Source: Saprospiraceae bacterium
Lineage (GTDB): Bacteria; Bacteroidota; Bacteroidia; Chitinophagales; Saprospiraceae
Direction: 5' to 3'
DNA length: 64,000 nucleotides
Assembly (NCBI GenBank): GCA_016706365.1
Contig: JADJJU010000001.1
Coordinates: 459,001 to 523,000, forward strand
The notes beneath the pieces are model-generated. The model had not been told where the DNA came from. It made no database searches and worked only from the letters and a program-made list of their open reading frames with translations. Below are positions 26,901-36,800 of the stretch, in pieces. The position numbers were made by a program, and so were the translations under genes. How positions within the stretch are numbered: position 1 is the stretch's first letter; each line of letters starts with the position of its first letter.

Positions 26901-28443
26901 ATTAACAAGTGTGGCCAGCCAAAATGGTTACATTGCTGTTGCCTCTCCTAACGAAGCAGCAGAAATTCCCGGCTCGGTGGTTTTCTTTGATATCGATGGA
27001 GAATTTCTATCACAAGTGACAGTAGGTGTTCTTCCTGATATGATTGTTTTTAGTCCGGATGGAAGCAAAGTCATGACTGCCAATGAAGGACAACCAAACA
27101 GCGATTACAGTGTTGACCCTGAAGGATCAGTTTCTATAATTGATATTACTGCCGGTATTGAAACCCTAAGTAATGCACAGGTACAAACGCTTGAGTTTAC
27201 ATCTTTCAATACTTCCGAATCAGAACTAATCAACGCCGGAGTGAGAAAGACAAAAAAAGAATCCACACTTTCACAGGATTTGGAACCTGAGTACATCAGT
27301 ATAGACATAGATTCCAAAACTGCCTGGGTGAGCTGCCAGGAAAACAATGCCATTGCTGAAATCAATCTGGAAACAGAAGAAATTGTAAAAATTTGGGCAA
27401 TGGGAACCAAAAATCTGATGTTACCAGGCAACGGAATCGACGCAAGCGATAATAATTCTGAAATTTTGATCTCCAACTGGCCGATCCATGCATACTTCAT
27501 TCCGGATGGAATTGCATCCTACAATGTTGGTGGAAAAAACTACATTATTACTGCCAATGAAGGCGATGAGAAAGAATACGACGGACTGAACGAAAGAACA
27601 TCTGTAGGTGCCGGCAGCTATATCCTTAATCCGGAAAACTACCCTCAATCTTCAATGTTAAAGAAAAGCTACAACTTGGGAAGAATGAGAGTGACCAACC
27701 TGAATGGTGACTCAAATGGGAACGGAGATTATGACCAGATCCACTGTTTGGGTACGAGATCTTTCTCGATTTTTGATGCTGAAAACGGAGAATTGGTATT
27801 TGACAGTGGAGATGATATGGAATTTTATATTTCACAGCATCCGGATTTCTCCAAAATATTCAATGCAGATCATGAAGAAAATACCCCTAAAGCCCGTAGT
27901 CGCTCAAAAGGTCCTGAGCCTGAAGGAGTGAGTATGGCAACACTTTCCGATAAAAACTATGCCTTTGTTTCACTGGAAAGAGTAGGTGGTGTAATGATTT
28001 ATGACGTTACAAACCCTGCTGAACCTATTTTTGTAGATTATTCCAATACACGAAGTACCAGTGTATATGAAGGAGATAATGGAGCGGAGACCAGCGTGTT
28101 CATTCCATCAATTACTTCACCTGATACAAAGCCTTACCTGATCATTGCTAATGAAATCAGCGGAACATTAACCATTTATGAAGTCATAGACAATAATCCT
28201 GTTTCTGTAAATAATTCAGAAGGTAAAACCATCAGAAGCTTAAATGTTTTTCCAAATCCAGCTACTAAATCCAGCCTTGTTTATTTAAACAGAATAGCAG
28301 ATATATCGGTGTATGATCTGAAAGGAAATATAGTATTCCATGGTGAAAATGTAAGCATTTTAGACCTGAACAACTGGCTGCCGGGTACATACATTATTCA
28401 ATCAACAGATGGCGCCAGTGCAAAATTGATTGTTGCCGAATAA
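23941..28443 (+). CDS. Choice-of-anchor I family surface protein with T9SS sorting domain
   Basis: 1500 residues, exported. Signal peptide 1-24 (cleavage near VTGAQT). Two tandem copies of an about 175-residue module, both opening LIHYWNFND and ending GNNRFDN, occupy about 25-200 and 205-375. Then an SbsA-type Ig-like domain (VSFSPANNSTLVPTD, about 385-500), a lamin-tail-like domain (GDMVIVAYRMNA to about 690), a second Ig-like domain, and a Calx-beta domain (IVVEENHGILEIRLLIENP, about 805-920) ending in IRDND. The choice-of-anchor I beta-propeller-like region follows (LHYVGSFDPSGSNNSTCEVV to about 1400), with TANEGDEKEYDG and KGPEPEGVSMA. The last 75 residues (LNVFPNPATKSSLVYL...GTYIIQS) are a T9SS type A sorting domain. 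Such proteins are anchored at the surface or released; enzymatic function is unproven. Followed by a good terminator. Confidence 0.85.
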   Translation: MKGKNLLILVFLMSMMNAGVTGAQTLIHYWNFNDNSTVDNLLQPNTSIIQGASINHIVGGISEIALNGTGQNFDLENLNAQNGDPAGTHLRFNDPIGGELEFSLPTTGFINPIVQFSTRRSGSGAGLQYWSYSLDNGLFYITFDTIAPNDGDPGLVTFDFSDVDFADNNAEFKLKVSFAAGSGGLVGNNRFDNFTLNASVLPSISLIHYWNFNDNSSENALLTPSYTTVNGAAISVNSVGISVIDLNGTGQNFDTQNLNAQFGDPSGTHLRYNDPIGSALEFQVPTSGHSDIKVQFATRRSGQGAGKQTWLASFDGASNFEIIDSVFPNNGDPLLTELDLSGYPQANDNQNLLLRVEFEQGPGGTGGNNRFDNLTVSGISSGGDTQVPVVSFSPANNSTLVPTDVHPVISFNEPIQIAGSGDTINSENALDIFYLRIGAPDGQDIAYSADIQGNSIVLTPENALLNDQVYYIGLKANSISDFSNNVIDAEINAAFTTISLQTEFEAGDMVIVAYRMNATATEDEIGLLTFKDILPGTIVRITDSKYTQNAQPQCNGGILWTSPSNECIPAGTVISIQPDAGIASPGTITGSTFGLSSGGDQVIIYTGTADNPSYITALSSNEWLTQNTSCSGSNSMIPAGLEDGLNAINLSTAPGAVNNNSVNSYYTATQTGTKEELQASILNPVNWISEGAGTAAQEWPEWVFPGPPAVIDASLLDPYTIQLIFNTELSIGSVLGTDNYSGIEGLLSIGLSDTQSGNDTIKLSYNEPFMGNQTYTLVVSGIENEDGIVMSCPFNFTFSYNTSITAESNFIVVEENHGILEIRLLIENPSIASFDLNILPPAFNTSDAADYEFESQTISITPDSGNEVVIQINITDDQDEEQHAEYFNLIISNLTGTSLSGDSLITIYIRDNDRLAPQPTQDVELHYVGSFDPSGSNNSTCEVVAFDPESKRLFSTSAISNVLDIIDFSNPSSPTTIKSIDMTPYGGLTSVASQNGYIAVASPNEAAEIPGSVVFFDIDGEFLSQVTVGVLPDMIVFSPDGSKVMTANEGQPNSDYSVDPEGSVSIIDITAGIETLSNAQVQTLEFTSFNTSESELINAGVRKTKKESTLSQDLEPEYISIDIDSKTAWVSCQENNAIAEINLETEEIVKIWAMGTKNLMLPGNGIDASDNNSEILISNWPIHAYFIPDGIASYNVGGKNYIITANEGDEKEYDGLNERTSVGAGSYILNPENYPQSSMLKKSYNLGRMRVTNLNGDSNGNGDYDQIHCLGTRSFSIFDAENGELVFDSGDDMEFYISQHPDFSKIFNADHEENTPKARSRSKGPEPEGVSMATLSDKNYAFVSLERVGGVMIYDVTNPAEPIFVDYSNTRSTSVYEGDNGAETSVFIPSITSPDTKPYLIIANEISGTLTIYEVIDNNPVSVNNSEGKTIRSLNVFPNPATKSSLVYLNRIADISVYDLKGNIVFHGENVSILDLNNWLPGTYIIQSTDGASAKLIVAE

Positions 28444-28470
28444 AAGACATTACCACACTCTTTCTATAAG

Positions 28471-28504
28471 GCCTCACCCTTTCAGTTGGGTGGGGCTTTT
28501 TTTT
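28471..28504 (+). terminator. Intrinsic terminator after the choice-of-anchor gene
   Basis: Nine-pair stem (28471-28479 with 28488-28496, one G-T pair), eight-base loop, then eight T. It starts 28 bases after the stop codon. Confidence 0.88.
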
Positions 28505-28620
28505 GTAAATAATAAATTCTTCCACCCTGAAATTTTAAAATTTACAGTTGAAATTTGCCCGCATATAATAAACCCTAACTTCAGTCGATCAAGATTTTAT
28601 CTAATATTTATTGTAAGCAT

Positions 28621-28651
28621 TTTGCATTCAGAATTAATTAACATATCTTTG
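28621..28651 (+). promoter_or_regulatory. Consensus promoter for rimP-nusA
   Basis: TTTG (28621-28624), a 19-base spacer, then TATCTTTG (28644-28651): a full match to the Bacteroidota TTTG-N19-TANNTTTG promoter. Transcription would begin near 28658, just ahead of the hairpin at 28668-28698. Confidence 0.75.
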
Positions 28652-28667
28652 CAGCAGCAATCAGAAA

Positions 28668-28698
28668 AAAGGGGGGAACCGGAGAGGTTCCCCCCTTT
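28668..28698 (+). promoter_or_regulatory. GC-rich leader hairpin before rimP
   Basis: Perfect 13-bp stem (28668-28680 with 28686-28698) with a GGAGA loop, about ten bases into the predicted rimP leader and 29 bases before the start. In the plus direction only three T follow, so it is a poor terminator. In the minus direction it is followed by T6 and would terminate antisense transcription. A regulatory or RNA-stabilising role is inferred. Confidence 0.6.
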
Positions 28699-28727
28699 CA
28701 ATTATATGTGTTTAAGGTATTATCGAT

Positions 28728-29203
28728 TTGAATCAGGTAGAGGAAAAAATTAAAGCTTTATTAGATGAGAAATGGCTGGAGCCGGATTTCTCAGATTGTT
28801 TTCTGGTAGAAATCATTCTCAAAGGCAATAAGCTGGAAGTCTATCTTGATAGTGATACTGCCATAACATTTGAAAAGTGCAAAAAGGTCAGCAGAGTATT
28901 GGAAGCATATTTGGATGAAACAAAAGTCCTCGGAGCAGAATACACACTTGAAGTTTCATCAGCAGGAGTAGGAAAACCACTCTTGATGCCGAGACAATTT
29001 GAAAAAATAAGTCGCGGGAGCTCGAAATACAAAAAGCTGACGGAAAGAATCTCAACGGTATATTATCTGATGTTACAGAAACACATATTGTTGTGACAGA
29101 ATCGGTGAAATTAAAGGAAGGTAAAAAACAAGTGAAGAAAGATCTCACTCATGAAATACCCTTCCGGGAGATAAAGAAAGCAATTGTTAAAATAAGATTT
29201 TAA
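28728..29203 (+). CDS. rimP: Ribosome maturation factor RimP (one frameshift)
   Basis: Small protein needed for 30S subunit maturation, usually encoded just before nusA and infB, as here. It reads from a TTG at 28728 (MNQVEEKIKALLDEKW) through the family motifs DCFLVEIILKGNKLEVYLD, FEKCKKVSRVLEAYLDE and TLEVSSAGVGKPL. After QFEK the frame is lost and stops at 29096. Adding one A to the six-A run at 29002-29007 restores NKSRELEIQKADGKNLNG, SDVTETHIVVTESVKLKEG and a stop at 29203 (KKAIVKIRF), giving about 159 residues, a normal length. The gap to nusA is 12 bases. Since the gene is widely conserved and both halves are intact, the break is most likely an error. Confidence 0.92.
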
Positions 29204-29215
29204 TACATAACAACT

Positions 29216-30460
29216 ATGAATCTGGTAGAAACCTTTGCGGATTTCAAAATGGGGAAAGACATAGATCGTCCCACGATGGTCCGGGTGTTGGAAGACGTAT
29301 TCCGGACACTCATCAAGAAAAAATTTGGTTCAGACGAAAACTTCGATGTGATCGTCAATACCCAGAAGGGTGACCTTGAACTCTGGAGAGTTCGTGCGAT
29401 TGTCCCTGATGGTGAGGTTACCGATGAGAGTGCAGAGATATCAATTTCAGAAGCGAAAGCTATTGATGCTGATTATGAAGTAAGTGATGAGTGCTACGAA
29501 CAGTTGCACCTGGAAGATTTTGGCAGAAGAGCCATTATGGCTGCAAGACAGACCCTGATTTCCAGAATCATGGAATTGGAAAAAGACGAAGTATATCGCA
29601 GATATATTGATCGTGTAGGTGAATTAGTAATTGGAGAGGTGCAGCAAATTCTGAAAAAAGAAATATTGATCCTGGATGATGCTACCTCCAATGAATTGAT
29701 TTTGCCTCGTACAGAAATGATTAAAGGAGATTTCTTCCGCAAAGGAGATATGGTAAGAGCCGTGATCCGCAGGGTAGAAATGAAAAATAATACCCCGGTA
29801 GTTATTATATCAAGAACTGATAATACATTCCTTGAGAAATTGATGGAGCAGGAAGTTCCGGAAATTGAAGATGGATTGATTACGATCAAGAAAATAGTCC
29901 GTATACCAGGTGAAAGAGCTAAAGTAGCTGTTGAATCCTATGATGACAGAATTGATCCTGTCGGTGCATGCGTTGGTATGAAAGGATCCCGTATTCATGG
30001 TATCGTTCGTGAATTGCGCAATGAAAACATTGATATCGTTAATTTCACTACTAATGATACACTGTTTATTCAGAGATCATTGACACCGGCAAAGATAAGC
30101 AGCATTAATTTGGACAGTAATACAATGAGAGCTTCAGTATATCTGAAGCCCGACCAGGTATCACTTGCAATCGGAAAAAGTGGATCAAACATTAAGCTTG
30201 CGAGCAAGCTGACAGGATATGAAATAGATGTATTCAGAGATACCGAAGAATTTGAAGTGGATGACGTAGATCTGGATGAATTCAAAGATGAAATCGAAGA
30301 GTGGATCTTGAATGAACTCAAAGGCATAGGCTGCGATACAGCTCGTAGTGTATTGGATTTGAGTGTAAATGAATTGGTCCGCAGAACCGACCTCGAGCAG
30401 GAGACAGTAGAAGAAGTTCTTCGAATACTGGCATCTGAATTCGACGAAGAAGAAGAATAA
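29216..30460 (+). CDS. nusA: Transcription termination/antitermination factor NusA
   Basis: RNA-polymerase-associated elongation, pausing and termination factor. 414 residues: N-terminal RNAP-binding domain (1-125, MVRVLEDVFRTLIKKKFG), S1 domain (about 130-200, LPRTEMIKGDFFRKGDMVRAV), two KH domains (AVESYDDRIDPVGACVGMKGSRI; SLAIGKSGSNIKLASKLTG), and a short acidic tail with one helix-hairpin-helix-like segment (LNELKGIGCDTARSVLDLS), ending in DEEEE. This short C-terminus is typical outside the proteobacteria. Complete. Followed by a terminator at 30467-30502. Confidence 0.96.
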   Translation: MNLVETFADFKMGKDIDRPTMVRVLEDVFRTLIKKKFGSDENFDVIVNTQKGDLELWRVRAIVPDGEVTDESAEISISEAKAIDADYEVSDECYEQLHLEDFGRRAIMAARQTLISRIMELEKDEVYRRYIDRVGELVIGEVQQILKKEILILDDATSNELILPRTEMIKGDFFRKGDMVRAVIRRVEMKNNTPVVIISRTDNTFLEKLMEQEVPEIEDGLITIKKIVRIPGERAKVAVESYDDRIDPVGACVGMKGSRIHGIVRELRNENIDIVNFTTNDTLFIQRSLTPAKISSINLDSNTMRASVYLKPDQVSLAIGKSGSNIKLASKLTGYEIDVFRDTEEFEVDDVDLDEFKDEIEEWILNELKGIGCDTARSVLDLSVNELVRRTDLEQETVEEVLRILASEFDEEEE

Positions 30461-30466
30461 ATATGG

Positions 30467-30502
30467 GAGATACAGCCTGTTAGTAGTCTGTATCTCTTTT
30501 TT
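30467..30502 (+). terminator. Intrinsic terminator between nusA and infB
   Basis: GAGATACAG (30467-30475) pairs perfectly with CTGTATCTC (30488-30496), then T6. It begins six bases after the nusA stop. An intrinsic terminator inside the normally continuous nusA-infB operon suggests partial termination or a NusA-responsive switch. Confidence 0.8.
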
Positions 30503-30505
30503 GCA

Positions 30506-30513
30506 TACATTTG
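30506..30513 (+). promoter_or_regulatory. Possible -7 element for infB
   Basis: TACATTTG, a perfect TANNTTTG, immediately after the terminator and 42 bases before infB. No clear TTTG box 19-21 bases upstream (that space is the terminator stem), so strength is uncertain. Confidence 0.5.
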
Positions 30514-30555
30514 CAGCGTTTTCAGAGATGAAAACAGATAATTTAAAGTCAAAGC

Positions 30556-33378
30556 ATGGATAGACGCTTAGTCAAAGTAGCGAAAGAATTAAACGTAGGT
30601 ACCACCACAATCGTTGAATATCTCACAAGCAAAGGCTACGAGATAGACAATAAACCTACAGCCAAAATTGGCGACGATATGTATCTGGATCTTGTAAAAG
30701 AATTCCAGGGCTCTATTGACGTAAAAGAAAAAGCTGATCAATTAATTATAGGTAACAGACCTGCTACAAAGAGAGATGGTGAAGAAGAAAAATCTATCTT
30801 CCACAGACCCGAAAAAGTAGTGGAGTCTCATGTGCCCAGTCCTCCGGTTGTTCCTCCTGCACCCCCTTTGGTTGTAAAGGAGCCTGAACCTGAACCTGAC
30901 AGAGTACCGGAAGAAAGCAAACCCAAACTAAAAGTTCTGGGCAAAATCGATCTGGATGCTGATAAGAACAGGAAAAAAGTAACTGAAACTCCCAAAGTTG
31001 AGGAAAAACAACCTAAAAAACAACCTGATCCCGAGCCAGTAAAAGAAGAAGAAAAAGCGGCAATTGAACCAGTTAAAGAAAAAACTGAAAAGGAAGCCAA
31101 TGCACCCGGTTTTGACGATCTGACAGAATATGCTGGTCCGCTTGAAGATATGGTGAGAGCTGAAACACCGACATTGAAAGGGTTGAAGATTCAGGGTAAA
31201 ATCGACATCGAAAAATTCGACCGCGCCAAAAAGAAACCGGAAGAAGCACCTAAAGTTGCTCCAAAATCCGATGCTACAACCTTATCTCAGAGTGAAGCTA
31301 ATAAACGCAAACGTAAGAGAAAGAAAGTTAGCTCTGATCAGTTAGCTCAAAGCAACCGGCCCGCCAATAGCGGAACCGGTGGCCAGGGTGGACAGGGAGG
31401 TCAACGATCAAATCAAGATCCCGCCAAGAAGCCGGGTGTCAGACCGCCGGAAAATAAAGAAATATCCAAAAAAGAGGTTGAAGATAAGATCAAGGCTACT
31501 ATGGCCCGTCTTAATGTTGGAACCAAAAATAAAAGAGGTAAAATCCGTCGCGATAATCGCGAAAGAATACGTGAAAAGCAGGAATTGGCCATGGATCATG
31601 GCGATAACAACAAGCTACAGGTAACTGAATTCATTTCAGTTTCTGAGTTGGCAAGTTTGATGAATGTTCCTGTTATCAATGTGATCACTACATGTATGAA
31701 TGTTGGTGTAATTGTATCGATTAATCAGCGTCTTGATGCAGAGATCATAGAATTGGTAGCTAGTGAATTTGGATATGAAATTGAATTTATTGGTGCTGAT
31801 GAAACTATAGTTGAAGAGGAAGAAATCATTGATGCTCCTGAAGACCTGGTCCCAAGAGCACCGGTTGTCACAGTAATGGGACACGTCGATCACGGTAAAA
31901 CTTCTTTGCTGGATTATATCCGCAGTGCAAATGTTGTTTCTGGTGAAGCAGGAGGTATTACTCAGCACATTGGAGCTTATGAAGTAATAGTAAATGGTAA
32001 GCCGATAACTTTCCTTGACACTCCTGGTCACGAAGCCTTTACAGCGATGCGTGCAAGAGGTGCCAAGGTAACAGACGTTGCGGTGATTATAGTGGCGGCG
32101 GATGATAATATCATGCCTCAGACTAAAGAAGCTATCAGTCACGCCCAGGCTGCAAATGTACCTATAGTCTTCGCTATCAATAAAATTGACAAAGCGGGTG
32201 CAGATCCTGAGAGAATAAAGAATGAACTAGCCCAGTTGAATTTCCTTGTAGAGGAATGGGGTGGTAAATATCAATCGCAGGATATTTCAGCTAAAACAGG
32301 CTTGAATATCGATCTCCTTTGTGAAAAAATCCAGTTAGAAGCTGAATTACTTGACCTTAAAGCCAATCCTAAAAGGAATGCACTTGGTACAGTCATTGAA
32401 GCATCTCTTGAAAAAGGTAGAGGCTATGTAGCCAAAATGCTCGTTCAAAGTGGAACGCTCAAAGTAGGTGACATGATGGTCGCCGGGGAATATGCCGGTA
32501 GAGTAAAAGCCATGTTCAACGAAAGAGGTAAAAAAGTTAAAGATGCCGGACCGGCTACTCCGGTTCTGGTATTAGGTTTGAGTGGTGCACCTCAGGCTGG
32601 TGAGATATTTAAGGTAACGGCTGAAGAAGGCGATGCTAAAATTCTTGCAGCAAAAAGGGCACAAATTAACAGAGAACAAGCTACCAGAGCCAAAAAACGT
32701 ATTTCACTTGATGAAATTGGAAGACGTCTTGCATTGGGAACATTCAAAGAATTGAACCTTATTGTAAAGGCAGATTTTGATGGATCTGTTGAAGCTCTTT
32801 CTGATGCGCTTATCAAACTATCAGTAGAAACCATCCAGGTTAATGTGATACACAAGGCAGTAGGTCAGATCATTGAATCTGATGTATTGTTGGCTTCAGC
32901 CTCAGATGCGATCGTCATTGGTTTCCAGGTAAGACCATCCACCGGTGCTCGTAAACTCGCTGAAAAAGAAGGAGTTCAGGTCAAACTTTATTCCATCATT
33001 TACGAAGCCATTGAGGAAATCAAAATGGCAATGGAAGGGATGCTTGAACCTACCAAAGAAGAGAAAATCACATCACAAGTTCTTATTCGTGAAGTATTCA
33101 AAATCTCTAAAATTGGTAGCGTAGCCGGATGTTTCGTGGAAGAAGGTAAGATCTCTAAAAACTCAATGATCCGTGTGATCCGCGATGGTATTGTTATTTA
33201 CCCAACCCGTGAAGGTGTCAATGGTGAATTGAGTTCACTGAAACGTTTCAAGGAAGACGTGAAAGAAGTCAGAAATGGATTTGAATGTGGTCTGACAATC
33301 AAAAACTTTAATGATATCAAAGAAGGAGATATAGTTGAAGGATATGAAATCACTGAAGTGAAACAAAGACTCGAATAA
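30556..33378 (+). CDS. infB: Translation initiation factor IF-2
   Basis: GTPase that brings initiator tRNA to the 30S subunit. 940 residues with the long N-terminal region typical of Bacteroidota: an IF2_N module (VAKELNVGTTTIVEYLTSKG), then about 280 residues rich in Pro, Glu and Lys (for example EPEPEPDRVPEESKPKLK) and a Gly-rich GGQGGQGGQ patch near 275. A second IF2_N (VSELASLMNVPVINVI) precedes the G domain: G1 GHVDHGKTS (about 443), G2 GGITQHIGAYEV, G3 DTPGHEAFTAM, G4 NKIDKAGA, G5 SAKTG. The C-terminal domains (SVEALSDALIKLS; FKISKIGSVAGC) are complete. Confidence 0.97.
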   Translation: MDRRLVKVAKELNVGTTTIVEYLTSKGYEIDNKPTAKIGDDMYLDLVKEFQGSIDVKEKADQLIIGNRPATKRDGEEEKSIFHRPEKVVESHVPSPPVVPPAPPLVVKEPEPEPDRVPEESKPKLKVLGKIDLDADKNRKKVTETPKVEEKQPKKQPDPEPVKEEEKAAIEPVKEKTEKEANAPGFDDLTEYAGPLEDMVRAETPTLKGLKIQGKIDIEKFDRAKKKPEEAPKVAPKSDATTLSQSEANKRKRKRKKVSSDQLAQSNRPANSGTGGQGGQGGQRSNQDPAKKPGVRPPENKEISKKEVEDKIKATMARLNVGTKNKRGKIRRDNRERIREKQELAMDHGDNNKLQVTEFISVSELASLMNVPVINVITTCMNVGVIVSINQRLDAEIIELVASEFGYEIEFIGADETIVEEEEIIDAPEDLVPRAPVVTVMGHVDHGKTSLLDYIRSANVVSGEAGGITQHIGAYEVIVNGKPITFLDTPGHEAFTAMRARGAKVTDVAVIIVAADDNIMPQTKEAISHAQAANVPIVFAINKIDKAGADPERIKNELAQLNFLVEEWGGKYQSQDISAKTGLNIDLLCEKIQLEAELLDLKANPKRNALGTVIEASLEKGRGYVAKMLVQSGTLKVGDMMVAGEYAGRVKAMFNERGKKVKDAGPATPVLVLGLSGAPQAGEIFKVTAEEGDAKILAAKRAQINREQATRAKKRISLDEIGRRLALGTFKELNLIVKADFDGSVEALSDALIKLSVETIQVNVIHKAVGQIIESDVLLASASDAIVIGFQVRPSTGARKLAEKEGVQVKLYSIIYEAIEEIKMAMEGMLEPTKEEKITSQVLIREVFKISKIGSVAGCFVEEGKISKNSMIRVIRDGIVIYPTREGVNGELSSLKRFKEDVKEVRNGFECGLTIKNFNDIKEGDIVEGYEITEVKQRLE

Positions 33379-33424
33379 GCAATCAGAGGAATTAATTTTC
33401 CTTTCATCATTTTCCCGCATAATT

Positions 33425-33466
33425 AAAAAGCATCCTATAGTTTGAAAAACTGCAGGATGCTTTTTT
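33425..33466 (+). terminator. Intrinsic terminator after infB
   Basis: AAAAAGCATCCT (33425-33436) pairs with AGGATGCTTTTT (33454-33465), an internal AGTT/AACT pairing extends the loop side, and a T6 run closes it. Works in both directions by sequence. Confidence 0.85.
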
Positions 33467-33773
33467 ATTTTCAAGTCCACTTGCCTGAATTGTCATACCT
33501 AAAAGTATGTTCAGTTCCCTTGCTATCAAACAAAATCAATTACTCAGTAAAGTGGATATGACTGAGGAAATTTATAAACTGCCTTCAGGAACTATATTTA
33601 AATTTCAAATAGTATTGAATCTATCCCTCTCCGGGTGAGATCGCTCCGATAAGACAGGAATGTTTTAACCACATTTGAATATCCTGATTCTTTGACACTT
33701 TTTATCAAGGAGAATAACTTTTAAAGAGAATACCTTTAATCCATTTCCAGAGGATCATTCAAAAGTATCTCCC

Positions 33774-33808
33774 AAAAAAAACCCTCCCCGGTCTATACCG
33801 GAGAGGGT
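33774..33808 (-). terminator. Intrinsic terminator after G1
   Basis: Hairpin 33781-33808 (ACCCTC-CCGG paired with CCGG-GAGGGT, one A-C mismatch inside) followed on the minus strand by T8. Located 44 bases after the G1 stop. Confidence 0.85.
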
Positions 33809-33852
33809 CAACATCCCAAAAAAACAGTAACAGATTTTACTGAGTCTGCGTC

Positions 33853-36800
33853 TTAGTTAAGAAGAACCATCTTCTTAGTCGCTGTTGCGTAAGTAGTTTT
33901 CAGTTCATAGTAAAGTACGCCTGGAGTAGTACCCAATTCCGTAGAATTTACCTGAACTTCATTGTATCCGCGAGCAAAGTTATTATCGATTACTCTGATA
34001 ACTTTACCTGTCATGTCATAGATAGTAATAGTTGCATTACCTTCTTCCGGAAGATTGAATCCGATAGTAGTGTTAGCATTGAATGGATTCGGTTTGTTTT
34101 GGAACAGTTCGAAACCATTGCTTGCAACTCCACTGTTTGCATTCTGGAAGTTAAGGTTCACACCCATTACCGGTGAATTTACATCTGTGTAAGCTTCAGC
34201 TCTGGTGTATTCTGAGTTGATGCTAATTACATCACTCAATTGAGCTGCCTGATTAGCTTTGAAAGTCAAGCTGAATAACACATCATCTGCACCAAGGCTA
34301 ATCGCCTGGATATCATTCCAGCTAGTTGTAATGACACCTTCCTCAAGTCTCGCAAGACCAAAGTTGCTATCATTTACTCTCAATGCACCTGGCTTAACAT
34401 CTTTCAATGAAACCACTGCAGGATTGAATTTCAATGTAAACTGGTAACCTGCGATTTGTTGGAAGTCAGAAGATCTGAAATCAACAGTATACTCCTTACC
34501 GGCAGCAAGCTGAGTGTCAGTCACGTCAAAAATCAGAGAGTTTGCATTTCTGTTTTCAGCAGTACCTGTAAAACTGTTTGCTTTAACACTACCGTTCATG
34601 TCACCCACTTTGATCGCGATGAATTTCAACATTGGCACATTGCCATAGAAATTCGTAATATCGATTTTCTCAGTGAAGTTTTCATCTAAAGGATTTGCAG
34701 GATTGACGAAAGTATATTTCTCATCCACAAATCTCCATGATGTGTTGTTGCTGAACTCAGGAATTGTAGCAAGAATCAACTTACGTAATTCAACTAAATC
34801 CGCTGCTGACAATCTCTCATCATGGTTAACATCCGCACCAATGATTTTATATGGAGATCCAAGCTGTGTATTACCAAGAATATGGCGTTGGATCATCATT
34901 AAGTCAATGGTAGAGATACCGTTCTCATGTAGATCATTTCTCTTAGGAGTAACTGTAAAGTCAGTTCCAAATAATAAGCTGCTGAAGTTGAAGTTACCTT
35001 CATTTCCAGTCATCCAGTAGTTGTTAATGTCACCCGTAAGTTTTACTTCTACTTTTTCTACTTTTTCAGTAGATTCAGTATAAACAAGACCTTCGATACC
35101 ACCACCAGTCACTGGAGGACAATCTGCACCCATATTGTTTTGAACAACCATGAATGTCTCACAGAAATCCCAGTTGCCGTCTGCATCACCGACCCACATT
35201 CTCACTGGTACTGAACCTAAGTCAGCACAAGTAAACAGGATATTAGCAGCATTTGGACCAGGAGGGTTGATTCCGTCTCCTGAAGAAAGTCTCTCTACGC
35301 GGATGATCAGATTTGCATTTGCTGTACAATTATCAAAAGAATTATTATTCCAGCGAGTCGCAGGAACAGTAACCTGACCATTGCTAGGCATAAGATCTAC
35401 TGAAAGACCGAAGAAGCAAATTGGACTTGGTTTCTTACAATCTCTTACTCTTACTATTGTAGTACATGCGTCAGTATTGCCGCACTTATCTTCAACTACG
35501 AATCTTAACACATGTGTACCTACCGGGAAGTTTCTTGCTACAGTTGCACCAACACCTACAACTGTTGGAGTTGTACTTGCAGGAACAAAAATATCAGGAT
35601 TTGCAACATGTGCAAATAATTGCCATGTCCATTGGAAATCTGCAGCATCTGTATAGTCATCAGTTGCAGTTGCAGTTAAAGACAGGAATTCTCCTGTTGA
35701 ACATATTTCTCTGGAATGAACAAACGTTCACATCTGCAGGGCAAGTAATTACCGGATCAATATTGTTCATGATCTTAATCACCTGAACATCACGATAAAT
35801 GTAATTCTCAATATTGGAACCCAAAGCACCACCTTCATAAGCGCACCAGTCTACAAGTTTCCATTCTCTTAGGATTTTGTAACATGCACTATCCTGAATT
35901 TCAAATACATGGTCTTTGTAAGTAACACCTACTTGAGTACATTCATTATCCAGGAATCGTGGTCTGTCGTAGAAAGATGGAATTCCGATATGGCAAGACA
36001 CTCCTGTACCATTGAATTGTTCCAACACATCTGGTGTCAACTCCAGTTCAGGATTTACCACACAGAAGTTTGTTAATGTTAAATCACACGGCCATACTAT
36101 GGAAGCAGGTAATACATCTACATCATTGATGACAGTAATTCTTTGAGTACATCTTGCAATTGCAAGGTTTCCTGAAAGTGCTCTTGCTTCAAAGTATCTT
36201 TCAACATATCCGGCTCCACAAGAATTCAAACTTATGAAAGGAGTTACCTCAACAACTCTCAAATCACAATTGTCAGCAGCGAATCCATCAAGGAACTGGA
36301 ACACACCACCAACAAATACACTATCTCTCGTTTCACCATTGTTCAGATTCACAATTTTGCCGAATACAGTCAAATCGTCCAAATCAAATCCACAATTTAC
36401 AGTAAGGTTGGGCAGGCATGAGATTGTTGCAGGAATTTTATCCTGTACTTCAAGTGCTACCATACATTCATTTGTATTTCCACTTGAATCCCATACTCTC
36501 ATGATCACAATCACAGGTTCTCCGGTATCATCACAGCAAACCGGTACATAGTCACGGAATACAGGAACAGGATCACACTCCTGGCTTGGAGTCATTCTTC
36601 TTACTCTGATTGAATCAATACCACAATTGTCATAACTTCCGTCATTGAATGAAGGTACATAAACTCTTGCAGTACCGTCCAAACCTAATGAAACAGTTGT
36701 GTTAGTCTGACAAACCGCAATAGGTGCGATTTCATCTGTTACAGTAATTACTCTTGTACATGAAGAAGAGTTACCGCATAAGTCATAAGCTCTGAAAGTA

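Larger units (their letters stand above)
33379..33852. other. Spacer between convergent infB and G1
   Basis: 474 bases. Holds a terminator for each side (33425-33466 and 33774-33808). The middle 33480-33760 shows no gene. Confidence 0.5.

Noticed and set aside
27105..27500. 131-residue antisense frame in the choice-of-anchor gene
   Set aside because: Shadow of a strongly supported coding frame on the other strand.
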